This document shows, piece by piece, positions 1-9,352 of a stretch of DNA of 48,636 nt. Made by a program: the position numbers and the translations under genes. Below the pieces are notes generated by a model that was not told where the DNA came from, did no database searches, and worked only from the letters and a program-made list of their open reading frames with translations. Numbering within the stretch: position 1 is the first letter of the stretch; each line of letters opens with the position of its first letter. The DNA lies in the NCBI GenBank assembly GCA_964420405.1, contig CAYQTL010000030.1, forward strand, positions 1-48,636, written 5' to 3'. Source of the DNA: CAYQTL01 sp964420405 (lineage in GTDB: Bacteria > Acidobacteriota > Thermoanaerobaculia > Thermoanaerobaculales > Sulfomarinibacteraceae).

Positions 1-30
1 CGCGTGAGCCCGTGTCGGCCTGCAAAGCCT

Positions 31-132
31 GCCACCTGGAAGGTGGCGCTACGGGAAGACGGCGCTACGGGAAGAGGGCGCTGCGGGAAGAGGGCGCTAC
101 GGGACGACGGCGCTGCGGGAGGGGGCGCTGCA
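31..132. repeat. Hairpin followed by 16-bp tandem repeat array
   Basis: A perfect hairpin with 7-bp arms (GCCACCT / AGGTGGC, loop GGA) lies at 31-47. Overlapping its right arm, a unit of the form GGCGCTRCGGGAMGAS repeats with a 16-bp period from 45 (45-60, 61-76, 77-92, 93-108), followed by a 15-bp copy and a partial sixth copy. The core GGCGCTACG recurs at 253-261, across the stop codon of the histidine kinase gene. No credible gene occupies 1-256. The array is a non-coding minisatellite, possibly a dispersed element of this genome. Confidence 0.75.
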
Positions 133-134
133 TG

Positions 135-232
135 CGGCATATGCCGTCGGGATCAGCATCGGGAACGGGATCGGGATCGGATTCGAAATCGGGATCGGGA
201 ACGGGGACGGGATCGGGATCGGAGAAGGGGCT
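135..232. repeat. Palindrome plus degenerate hexamer array (GGGATC/GGGAAC)
   Basis: A 12-bp perfect palindrome (CGGCATATGCCG, 135-146) is followed to about 232 by a degenerate hexamer array. Its units are mostly GGGATC and GGGAAC, with GGGGAC variants and a TTCGAAATC interruption near 182-190. The phase is kept over most of the array. It lies downstream of the histidine kinase stop codon (that gene is on the minus strand), so it sits in the 3' flank of the operon. No function can be read from it. Confidence 0.7.
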
Positions 233-256
233 CGAGGCGCGGTGCGCGAGCTGGCG

Positions 257-1942
257 CTACGAAGCGGCCGGCAGCGTCAGGACGAACCTCGCGCCTCCGG
301 CGGCGTGGTCGTCGAGGACGAGGGTGCCGCCCATGGCCTCGGCGAGGGCGCGGGCGACGGCGAGGCCGAGCCCGAGGCCGGCGACGGCGTCGCCGGCGGC
401 GCGGGCGTAGGGTCGGAACAGGCGGTGGCGCAGCGACCGCGGGATGCCGGGCCCGCGGTCGCTGACCGCGATCTCGACGCCCGGGCCGCCGGGCCGGACG
501 GTGACCTCGACCGTCCGGTCGTCGGCGCCGCGGGTGTGCTTCTCGGCGTTGTCGAGCAGGTTGGCGAGCACCTGGTCGAGGGCGTCGGGGTCGAGCATCA
601 CCTCGGGCAGGTCGGCCGCGACGTCGAGCCGCACCTCGAGCCCCTCGGTCTCGAGCGCCGGCCGCAGCCGCGCGACGGTGGCCTCCACGGCGGTGGCGGC
701 GTCGCCGGGAGAGGGATCGGCGAGACGGGCGCCGCGCTCGAGACGGGACAGGTCGAGCATGTTGCTCACCAGGCGCCCGAGCCGCGCCACCTCGACCGCG
801 ATCTGACTGGCGTAGGCCCGGCCGCGGGCAGGGTCACCAAGGCCCTCCGCGAGCATCTCCGAGTGCAGACCGAGGGAGGCGAGGGGGGTCTTCAGCTCGT
901 GGGCGGCGGCGGCGGCGAAGCGGCCCCGCTGGCGGGCGAGGCGGTCGGTCTCGGCGACCAGCACCACCACCGCGACGCCGGCGAGCAGCGCGGCGAGGGC
1001 GCTGGTCGCGAACACGCGGCGGAACTGGGCCACCTGCTCGCGGCCCTCCGCGAGCGCGAGGGCGACGGCCGGCCCGTCCTGTGCGCGCACGAACCAGCCG
1101 GTCTCGCCGACCGACAGCAGGGGGCCGTGTCCGGCTCCCGCGGCCGGCACGAGCTCCGTTGGAGGGTCGCCGGCAAGCCACTCGGTGATCGCCGTGGGCG
1201 ACACGGTGAAGCCCTGCAGCTCGGTCCCGTCGGGCGTGATCACCCGCCGCACCGCCGCCAGGGACGGGCCGCTCGGCAGCAGCAGCGTCTCCCACCGGAG
1301 GGGCCCGACCTGGACCACGACCGACCCGTCGCCGCTGCCGCCGTCGAACCCGCCCCCGTCGGTGTCGCCGCGGCCGGTGAGGGTGGCGTAGACCGACTCG
1401 GCGCGGCGGATCTGCTGCCACGAGCTGCGATCGAGGACCACCCTCCGGGTGTCCGGATCGGCCTCCAGCGGCGGTCCGTCGCCCAGCGGGACGCCCGCGC
1501 GGAGGTCCTCCAACAGGGAGCAGAACTCCTGGAAGCCGGCGTCGGTGGACAGCTCCGGGAACCGCTCGTTGACGGTGGGCAGCGACACGGTGTCGTCGGG
1601 CGTGACCCGGAAGTGGGCGCCGATGAACGGGTCGGAGGTGCCCTGCGTGAGCGGCGAGGGCGTGACGGACAGGCCCGCCGAGGCGCCGCGGGGGTCGTGG
1701 TACAGGCTCTGGTAGTGGAAGAACGGGCGGCTCGCCTCGTGGGTCCGCAGCGCCTCGAGCCGGGCCCCCAGGCGCGCCGCCCGATGGTCGGCGGCGTCCA
1801 CCACCTCCCGCCGGGCGTCGTCCACCAGCTCGGCGGCGTGGCGGCGGACGTCGGCGCTTCCCGTCAGGTACCAGACCGTGGTCGGCAGCAGCACTGCGAT
1901 GCCGACCAGGGTCGCGGCCAGCAGGGTGCGCCGACGGGCCAT
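257..1942 (-). CDS. Two-component sensor histidine kinase
   Basis: A 561-residue membrane sensor kinase. The first membrane segment is at about residues 5-27. A periplasmic sensing region of about 280 residues matches no domain I recognise. A second membrane segment lies at about 310-331, followed by a HisKA domain with the phospho-acceptor His348 (AAHELKTPLASL) and a HATPase domain. That domain has its N box at about 461-470 (NLLDNAEKHT, Asn465), a G1 box (DRGPGIP) and a G2 box (GLGLGLAVA). I see no clear HAMP domain. The start ATG lies 1 bp beyond the stop of the preceding OmpR-type regulator, so the two are probably translationally coupled and form a cognate pair. The stimulus is unknown. 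The stop codon overlaps a copy of the GGCGCTACG repeat core found downstream. Confidence 0.93.
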   Translation of the reverse strand: MARRRTLLAATLVGIAVLLPTTVWYLTGSADVRRHAAELVDDARREVVDAADHRAARLGARLEALRTHEASRPFFHYQSLYHDPRGASAGLSVTPSPLTQGTSDPFIGAHFRVTPDDTVSLPTVNERFPELSTDAGFQEFCSLLEDLRAGVPLGDGPPLEADPDTRRVVLDRSSWQQIRRAESVYATLTGRGDTDGGGFDGGSGDGSVVVQVGPLRWETLLLPSGPSLAAVRRVITPDGTELQGFTVSPTAITEWLAGDPPTELVPAAGAGHGPLLSVGETGWFVRAQDGPAVALALAEGREQVAQFRRVFATSALAALLAGVAVVVLVAETDRLARQRGRFAAAAAHELKTPLASLGLHSEMLAEGLGDPARGRAYASQIAVEVARLGRLVSNMLDLSRLERGARLADPSPGDAATAVEATVARLRPALETEGLEVRLDVAADLPEVMLDPDALDQVLANLLDNAEKHTRGADDRTVEVTVRPGGPGVEIAVSDRGPGIPRSLRHRLFRPYARAAGDAVAGLGLGLAVARALAEAMGGTLVLDDHAAGGARFVLTLPAAS

Positions 1943-1943
1943 C

Positions 1944-2627
1944 TCAGCGCGGTCCCCATGCGTAGCCGACGCCGGTCACGGTGACCACGATCCTCGGATC
2001 GGCAGGATCGCGCTCGATCTTCTGGCGCAGCTTGACCACCGCCATGTCGACGGTGCGCGTCTGCAGGTCGCCGCGGGCGCCCCACACCCGCTCCAGCAGC
2101 TCCGAGCGCGACACCGCCCGGTGGCGCTGGCGCGCGAGCCACCGCAGGATGCCGACCTCCCGCGGGGTCAGGGCGACGACCTCGCTGCCGCGCTCGGCGG
2201 TGTGCCGCCCGAGGTCGAGCACGCAGCCGTCGGCGTGCAGCACCTCAGGAGGCGACGGCGCCGAGCCCGCCCGCCGCAGCAGCGCGTCGACGCGGGCGAG
2301 CAGCTCCTGGACCCGGAACGGCTTCGTCAGGTAGTCGTCGGCACCGGCCTGGAAGCCGTCGACGGTGTCCTTCTCGGAGCCCCGGGCGGTGAGCATCAGC
2401 ACAAGCTGGTGGGGACGCGCCTCCCGCACCCGCCGGCAGACGTCGTACCCGTCGCGCTTCGGTAGCATCAGGTCGAGCACCAGCAGGTCGAAGGGCTCCT
2501 CGAGAGCGAGCCGCAGGCCCTCGTCGCCGTCGGCCGCGCCCACGGCCTCGTGCCCCGCGGCGTGGAGCAGGTCCACGAGCCCCGTCCGCAGCGCCCGCTC
2601 GTCCTCGACGACCAGGATCCTCGCCAT
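1944..2627 (-). CDS. OmpR/PhoB-family response regulator
   Basis: A 227-residue DNA-binding response regulator. The receiver domain (about 1-115) has the acidic pair VVEDE, phospho-acceptor Asp52 (LVLDLMLP) and conserved Lys102 (LTKPF). The C-terminal winged helix (about 130-227) has the OmpR pattern, with LTPREVGILRWLA and TVDMAVVKLRQKIE. The ATG at 2627 (MARILVVED) is preferred over the in-frame ATG at 2639, because receiver domains normally start this close to the first strand. It is the first gene of a two-gene operon with the histidine kinase. A TATGCT hexamer at 2635-2640 could be a -10 element giving a very short leader. Target genes cannot be inferred. Confidence 0.94.
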   Translation of the reverse strand: MARILVVEDERALRTGLVDLLHAAGHEAVGAADGDEGLRLALEEPFDLLVLDLMLPKRDGYDVCRRVREARPHQLVLMLTARGSEKDTVDGFQAGADDYLTKPFRVQELLARVDALLRRAGSAPSPPEVLHADGCVLDLGRHTAERGSEVVALTPREVGILRWLARQRHRAVSRSELLERVWGARGDLQTRTVDMAVVKLRQKIERDPADPRIVVTVTGVGYAWGPR

Positions 2628-2800
2628 GGCTGTGAGCATAGCCGACGGACCGCCGTGCGGATGTCAGAATCCCGTCAGGAACGCGGCTCGGGAGCCGCGG
2701 TGTCCTCGGAAGGAGACAATGGCGCCGGCCGTCGAGGGATGGCTTCGGGCACGGAGGTTGCTATCAGTCTCGGACGATGTGGGGACGGATGACTGGCGGG

Positions 2801-3907
2801 ATGAAGATGTCCACGTGGCTGCCGGCCGCCGCGGCGCTGGCGCTGCTGGCGTCGGGCTGCGTGTCGATCGTCCGGCAGGAGGCGACGCTGCGCTACTACC
2901 TGGCGGGCCCCGAGGCGGCGCTGGAGATGCTCGAGATGTTCGAGCCGGGGCCGGCGCAGCGGTCGATGGTGGCGATGGAGCGCTCGATTCCGCTGCTCGA
3001 GCTGGGCCGGTACGAGGAGAGCAACGCCGCGCTGGCCGAGGCGCGCCGGGCGATCGGCATCGCGGCGGGGACGACCGCGGAGGTCGCGGTATCGGCGCCC
3101 GACGGCGGCTACCTGGGCGAGTACCACGAGCGGGTGCTCGTCGACACGCTGACGGCGGTCAACCTGCTGGCGCTGCAGAAGCCCGGCGAGGCCGTGGAGC
3201 CGGCGCGCCGGGCGGTGGAGCGGGCGGCTTCGCTCCCGTGCGAGCCATGCCGCTGGGGCTTCTCCCGGTATGTCCTGGCCAGCGCGCTCGAGGCCGTCGG
3301 CGAGGAGACGGCGGCGGCGGAGGTTCTCGCCGAAGCGGTCTCGGAGGCCGGCTGGAGCGCCGCCCCGCTGAGCGCCTCCCTCGACCGGCTGCTGGGCCTC
3401 GACGGCAGCCGCGCGGAGGTGTTCGCGCCTCCGCCGCCGGGCCGTGCGAAACGTGAGCTGGTCGTGCTGCTGCTGCTCGGACCGGGTCCCGCCAAGGTCC
3501 GCGACTGGGCGATCGGGGCGGACGGCCGGGCGGTGCCGTGGCCGGGAGTGGTCGACCGGGGACCGCCGGTGGTCGCGTCGGTGGTGGCGCGGGCCGGCGA
3601 GCGGGAGCTCCGGGCAACGGAGCTGACCGACGTGGAGCGGCTCGCACGGGCGGCGGTGCGGTCGCGGTTCCACCGGTGGCGGAAGGCGGTGGCAGCCGGG
3701 GAGGACTCGCAGCCCGACGTGCGGCTCAGCCACTGGTCGCTGCTGCCGGCGTCCCTGCAGGTGGTGCGCGTCCCGCTGCCGGACGGTCCGGCGTCTGTCA
3801 CGCTGTCCTACCGCGACCGGTTCGACGCCGAGATCGAGAGCGAGCCCATCGCCGTCCCCGGGGACTGGGAGAGGGGGATGCTGTTCGTCGTCCGGCGCAT
3901 GCCGTAG
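2801..3907 (+). CDS. TPR-type lipoprotein, COG3014-like
   Basis: A secreted lipoprotein of 368 residues from this start. The signal ends in a lipobox (LLASGC), with the lipidated cysteine at residue 20. The rest is helical and repeat-like in its first half (an ALEMLEMFEPG segment and GRYEESNAALAEARR). It then has a conserved-looking block, GYLGEYHERVLVDTLTAVNL, and a strand-rich C-terminal half with ELVVLLLLGPGPAK. This order resembles the COG3014 family of uncharacterised TPR lipoproteins, whose role is unknown. Several in-frame ATGs (2777, 2789, 2801, 2807) precede the lipobox. The one giving a basic n-region (MKM) was chosen, but the start is uncertain. It stands alone, convergent with the oxidoreductase. 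Confidence 0.8.
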   Translation: MKMSTWLPAAAALALLASGCVSIVRQEATLRYYLAGPEAALEMLEMFEPGPAQRSMVAMERSIPLLELGRYEESNAALAEARRAIGIAAGTTAEVAVSAPDGGYLGEYHERVLVDTLTAVNLLALQKPGEAVEPARRAVERAASLPCEPCRWGFSRYVLASALEAVGEETAAAEVLAEAVSEAGWSAAPLSASLDRLLGLDGSRAEVFAPPPPGRAKRELVVLLLLGPGPAKVRDWAIGADGRAVPWPGVVDRGPPVVASVVARAGERELRATELTDVERLARAAVRSRFHRWRKAVAAGEDSQPDVRLSHWSLLPASLQVVRVPLPDGPASVTLSYRDRFDAEIESEPIAVPGDWERGMLFVVRRMP

Positions 3908-3958
3908 GCGCCGCTTCGCCGTCTCCATCTCACCTGGTCCGAGCGTCCGGCGGACGTC

Positions 3959-5071
3959 TCAGTCGGTCACGGCCCAGCCGTACTGGACCGGCCAGTCGGG
4001 CGTGCCGCCGAGCTCGGTGGCGGCGTGGTGCGGCCAGTACGGGTCGTGCAGGAGCGCACGGCCGAGCATGACGAGATCGGCGTGGCCGTCGGCGACGATC
4101 TCCGCGGCGTGGCGCGGATCGCGGATCAGGCCGACGGCGGCGGTCGGGATTCCGGCCTCGCGCCGGATCCGCGACGCGAACCCCACCTGGTAGCCGGCCT
4201 CCAGACGTCCTCCGACCGGGCCGACCGGTGCGTCGGGGACCGCTCCCCCGCTGGAGACGTCGACCAGGTCGACGCCCTCCTCCCGCAGCCGGCGGGCGAG
4301 CGCGACGGAGGCGTCCGCGTCCCAGCCTCCGTCGACCCAGTCGGTGGCGCTGATCCGGACCAGCACCGGCCGGTCCTGCGGCCACGCCGCGCGCACCGCC
4401 GCGGCGATCCGGAGCGGGAACCGCATCCGCCGCTCGGCGTCGCCGCCCCATGGGTCGTCGCGGCGGTTCACCAGTGGTGACAGGAACTGGTGCAGCAGGT
4501 ACCCGTGGGCCATGTGGATCTCGACCGCGTCGAAGCCGGCCTCGAGGGCGCGGGCGGTGGCGGCGACCCATGTCCGCTCGAGCGCGTCGAGGCCTGCCTC
4601 GTCGAGGGCACTGGGCGAGCGCATGCCGGGCGCGAACGCGTCCCCCGACGGGCCCACCGGGTGCAGCGCGGCGGCGTCGTGGTCGGGATCCCACAGGTCG
4701 CCGTCGGCCACCGGCCCGCGGCCCTCCCACGGCCGGCGGGTGCCGGCCTTGCGCCCGGCGTGGGCGAGCTGGACCGCGATCGGCGTCCCGAGCGCGTGGA
4801 CCGCGTCGACCACCCTGCGCCATGGCCACACCTGGCGGTCATCCCACAGACCGGTATCGTGCAGCGAGATCCGGCCGCGGGCCTCGACGGCCGTCGCCTC
4901 GGTCACGACGAGTCCGACGCCCCCGGCGGCGCGGGACGCCAGGTGCTGGAGGTGGAACGACGTCGGCCGACCGTCGCGCGTGTCGCACGAGTACATGCAC
5001 ATGGGGGACATGGCGATCCGGTTGGCGAGCTCGAGGCCCCGCAGGGCGAGTGGCGAGAACAGAATCCTCAT
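3959..5071 (-). CDS. namA: NADH:flavin oxidoreductase, old yellow enzyme family (YqjM/NamA-like)
   Basis: A 370-residue FMN-dependent TIM-barrel ene-reductase that would reduce activated C=C bonds with NAD(P)H. YqjM-class hallmarks are present. These are the redox-tuning cysteine Cys25 in ISMSP-type context (AMSPMCMYS), a QLAHAGRK block near 101-108, the substrate-binding His186/His189 pair (IHMAHGYLLHQFLSPL), NRRDDPWGG, and the FMN phosphate segment at the C-terminus (DLVMLGRALLHDPYWP). Length and motif spacing are normal. The frame stays open far upstream, antisense to lepA, but the family N-terminus begins at this ATG. It is transcribed divergently from lepA across 102 bp. A TACAAT at 5079-5084 on the minus strand could be its -10. 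The physiological substrate is unknown. Confidence 0.93.
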   Translation of the reverse strand: MRILFSPLALRGLELANRIAMSPMCMYSCDTRDGRPTSFHLQHLASRAAGGVGLVVTEATAVEARGRISLHDTGLWDDRQVWPWRRVVDAVHALGTPIAVQLAHAGRKAGTRRPWEGRGPVADGDLWDPDHDAAALHPVGPSGDAFAPGMRSPSALDEAGLDALERTWVAATARALEAGFDAVEIHMAHGYLLHQFLSPLVNRRDDPWGGDAERRMRFPLRIAAAVRAAWPQDRPVLVRISATDWVDGGWDADASVALARRLREEGVDLVDVSSGGAVPDAPVGPVGGRLEAGYQVGFASRIRREAGIPTAAVGLIRDPRHAAEIVADGHADLVMLGRALLHDPYWPHHAATELGGTPDWPVQYGWAVTD

Positions 5072-5103
5072 GGCGGCGATTGTAGTGTGCGGAGGTCGCA
5101 CGG

Positions 5104-5131
5104 TTGCGAACCGCCGGCCGTCCGCTAGACT
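5104..5131 (+). promoter_or_regulatory. Putative sigma-70-type promoter of lepA
   Basis: TTGCGA (5104-5109) and TAGACT (5126-5131) are separated by 16 bp and lie 43 bp before the lepA GTG start. They match the -35/-10 consensus at the best-conserved positions. This is the clearest such pair noticed in the window. Confidence 0.5.
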
Positions 5132-5173
5132 CGGACGCCGCGTGCCCGGGAGGCGGCGAGGAGACGACCCGAC

Positions 5174-6970
<1,797 letters not shown>

Positions 6971-6984
6971 TGGTGGTGCTTCTC

Positions 6985-7031
6985 GGGTCCGTGTCCGCGT
7001 CCGGGCCCGTGCCCGACACCTCGGACACGGG
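6985..7031. repeat. Hexamer-type low-complexity tract with 9-bp inverted repeat
   Basis: Between lepA and hemW, a run of hexamer-like units (CGTGTC CGCGTC CGGGCC CGTGCC) carries inverted 9-bp arms, CCGTGTCCG near 6989-6997 and CGGACACGG near 7022-7030. It could fold into a long-looped hairpin after the lepA stop codon. There is no T tract, so a terminator role is uncertain. Similar hexamer patterning continues into the 5' end of hemW. Confidence 0.5.
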
Positions 7032-7091
7032 ATCACGTCCGGCGCGGAGCGTGCACCGTTCGGCCGTTCGCGCGTCGCGGAAGCCCTCGCG

Positions 7092-8312
7092 GTGACCGCA
7101 GCGGACGGCGTGCGGAAGGTGTGCGTCGGGTCTCGGAAAGGGAACGCGTCGGGCACGGAGGCGGGCACGGACGCGGGTCCCGCGGCAGGGCTCTACGTCC
7201 ACGTGCCGTTCTGCGCGTCGGTGTGCCCGTACTGCGACTTCGCGGTCACGATCGCGGAAGAGGACCGTCGCCGGGCCTGGCTCGGCGGGGTGCTGCGCGA
7301 GGCGGACCTCGCGGGCTGGGGGGGACCGACCTTCGGTACCGTCTACCTCGGTGGCGGGACGCCCTCGAACCTCGCGTCCGAAGTCCTCGCGCGGCTGCTC
7401 GACGGCCTCCGTGAGCGGCTGCCGGTCGCGGCGGACCCGCGGCTGTACCTCGAGGCCAACCCGGAGGACGTCACGACCTCGAGCGCCGCCTCGTGGAGGG
7501 AGCTCGGCTTCGACGTCATCAGCCTGGGCCTGCAGTCGCTCGACGACCGTGAGCTCGGGTTCCTCGGCCGGCGGCACTCCGGCGACGACGGGCTCGGAGC
7601 ACTCGCGACGCTGCTGGAAGCGGGGTTCCCGACGGTCTCGGCCGACCTGATCTTCGGCGTGCCGGAGCAGACTGTGGAAGGCTGGCTCGCGCAGCTCGAG
7701 ACCGTGGTCGCGACAGGGTTGCAGCACCTTTCCTGCTACCAGCTCACGATTCACGACGGCACGGTGCTCGGGCGCCGCGCCGCACGCGGCGAGCTCTCCG
7801 AGGCGCCCGAGGAGGACCAGGCGGAGCTGTTCCTCGCCACCCGGGGGCGGCTGCGGGAGCTCGGCTGGGATCCCTACGAGGTGTCCAACGCCGCCGCCAC
7901 CCCCGAGCACCGCTCGCGGCACAACCAGATGTACTGGTCCCACGCGCCGTACCTGGGGCTCGGACCGGGCGCCCACTCGTTCGACGGCGGGCGGCGACGC
8001 TGGTGGAACCGCCGCAAGCTGCGGCTGTGGCAGGCCGACGTCGGCGCTGGGGTCGCGCCGGTCGAGGGCGAGGAGCGGCTCGGCGACGACCAGCTCCTGC
8101 TCGAGGCGGTGATGCTCGGGCTGCGGCTCGCCGACGGCGTCGACCTGGAGGCGCTGCGACGCCGGTTCGGGCTCGATCTCCTGCAGGCGTCGGGACCGGT
8201 CGTCGCGCAGCTGGAACGCGACGGCCTGCTCGTCGTCGCGGACGGTCGCCTGCGGCCCACCGACCGTGGGCTCGCGGTGGCGGAGGGACTCGCCGTGCGG
8301 CTGGCTCCCTGA
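7092..8312 (+). CDS. hemW: Radical SAM protein HemW (coproporphyrinogen III oxidase-like, haem chaperone)
   Basis: A HemW/HemN-like radical SAM protein (406 residues from the upstream GTG). The cluster motif is CxxxCxxC at Cys41, Cys45 and Cys48 (PFCASVCPYCDF), followed by LGGGTPS, EANPEDV and GLQSLDDRELGFLGRRHSGDD, all typical of the family. The C-terminal HemN_C-like region is present. HemW inserts haem into respiratory proteins, and true HemN activity is doubtful because the N-terminal HemN extension is absent. The first 32 residues (Gly/Ala/Thr/Arg-rich) are encoded by a degenerate hexamer repeat and are not part of the fold. The real start may be GTG at 7110 or 7119. Haem insertion fits a genome encoding the octahaem cytochrome found further along. 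Confidence 0.92.
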   Translation: MTAADGVRKVCVGSRKGNASGTEAGTDAGPAAGLYVHVPFCASVCPYCDFAVTIAEEDRRRAWLGGVLREADLAGWGGPTFGTVYLGGGTPSNLASEVLARLLDGLRERLPVAADPRLYLEANPEDVTTSSAASWRELGFDVISLGLQSLDDRELGFLGRRHSGDDGLGALATLLEAGFPTVSADLIFGVPEQTVEGWLAQLETVVATGLQHLSCYQLTIHDGTVLGRRAARGELSEAPEEDQAELFLATRGRLRELGWDPYEVSNAAATPEHRSRHNQMYWSHAPYLGLGPGAHSFDGGRRRWWNRRKLRLWQADVGAGVAPVEGEERLGDDQLLLEAVMLGLRLADGVDLEALRRRFGLDLLQASGPVVAQLERDGLLVVADGRLRPTDRGLAVAEGLAVRLAP

Positions 8313-8351
8313 CCGACGACGGCGCCGGCACGTTCCCCGGACACTGGTGTG

Positions 8352-9278
8352 ATGGGACGGCTGTTGCCCGATCCGGAGCTGGAGCGCCTCGTCGAGGAGA
8401 TGAACCGCGGCGGACAGCAGGGCGGCGACGGGGGCGCGGGGGACGGCGGACCCGATGGCGGGATACCCGGGCTGGCGGCCGGGCCGAGCCCCTCGGTGTC
8501 TCCCGACGGCGCGCTCGGGGACGTCGTGGTCGAGATGATCCGCCGCCGCGCCACCGACCTGCTGCTGGTCCCGGGATCCGCACCGGTGGTCCGGATCCAC
8601 GGCGGCCTGCATGTCCTCCAGCGACCGCCGGTCGGGGCGGACTCGGTCCGGGAGATGCTCGCGGCCCATCTGGGCGTCCATGCCCGACGGCAGCTGGCCG
8701 AGCGGGGTGCCACCGAGTTCTCGCTGCGCCTCGGCGGAGGTTCGATCGAGGACAACCTCGCCGGCTGGCGGCTGCGGGTGAGCGTCCAGCGCCAGCGGGG
8801 TGGGCTCGCGGCGGCGATCCGCGGGCTGCCGCGGCGCGTGCCCGAGCTGGAGACGGTCGCGACCGCCCTGACGGCGGCGGAGACCGGCCACCTGATTCTC
8901 TCGACGTTGCACACCCGCGACGCGTCGTCGGCGGTCAACCGGGTGGTGGACGTGTTCCCGGCCGAGCAGCAGACCCAGGTCCGCCAGCAGCTCGCGCTCG
9001 CGCTCCGGGCGGTGGTCAGCCAGCAGCTGGTACCGCGCGCCGGCGGCGCGGGCCGGGTGCCTGCCATCGAGGTGCTGCGGGCCACGACGGCCGTCCGCGC
9101 CCACATCCGCGCCGGCAACGTCCATCGGATCTACAACGAGATGCTGACCGGCCGGCCGCACGGCATGGTGACCATGGAGGAGAGCCTCGCGGGGCTGGTG
9201 GCGCGCGGGATCATCGACGCCGAGGAGGCGCGGATGCGGGCTCCCCGGCCCGACGAGCTCGCCCGCCGGCTGGGGTAG
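8352..9278 (+). CDS. PilT-like twitching-motility ATPase lacking its Walker A/Walker B core
   Basis: A 308-residue relative of PilT/type IV pilus retraction ATPases. Residues 1-50 are a Gly/Asp-rich leader. Residues 54-155 resemble the PilT N-terminal PAS-like domain (RRRATDLLLVPGSAPVVRI). At residues 160-168 the protein jumps from the GLP...PEL linker, which normally precedes Walker A, straight to ETVATALTAAETGHLILSTLHT, which normally follows Walker B. About 100 residues holding Walker A, the Asp box and Walker B are absent, while the frame stays open. The rest (FPAEQQTQVRQQLALALRAVVSQQLVPR and the C-terminal domain) is typical. As written it cannot bind ATP. It is either a degenerate paralogue or an assembly deletion. 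ATG 8352 is preferred over the adjacent GTG 8349. Confidence 0.8.
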   Translation: MGRLLPDPELERLVEEMNRGGQQGGDGGAGDGGPDGGIPGLAAGPSPSVSPDGALGDVVVEMIRRRATDLLLVPGSAPVVRIHGGLHVLQRPPVGADSVREMLAAHLGVHARRQLAERGATEFSLRLGGGSIEDNLAGWRLRVSVQRQRGGLAAAIRGLPRRVPELETVATALTAAETGHLILSTLHTRDASSAVNRVVDVFPAEQQTQVRQQLALALRAVVSQQLVPRAGGAGRVPAIEVLRATTAVRAHIRAGNVHRIYNEMLTGRPHGMVTMEESLAGLVARGIIDAEEARMRAPRPDELARRLG

Positions 9279-9308
9279 CGGGTCCCTCGAATCCTCGTCG
9301 TCCCGCTA

Positions 9309-9323
9309 CCGGCCGCCGGCCGG
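9309..9323. terminator. Short GC hairpin between convergent genes
   Basis: A 6-bp stem CCGGCC / GGCCGG with loop GCC lies between the convergent PilT-like gene and the Ser/Thr kinase. There is no T tract, so terminator function is only suggested by position. Confidence 0.3.
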
Positions 9324-9352
9324 GCCGACGAGCCATGGAGCCGGGATACGCC

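Noticed and set aside
12..60. CKACH haem-like motif at the left edge
   Set aside because: Single motif in a short repeat-encoded frame with no flanking cytochrome sequence; probably chance.
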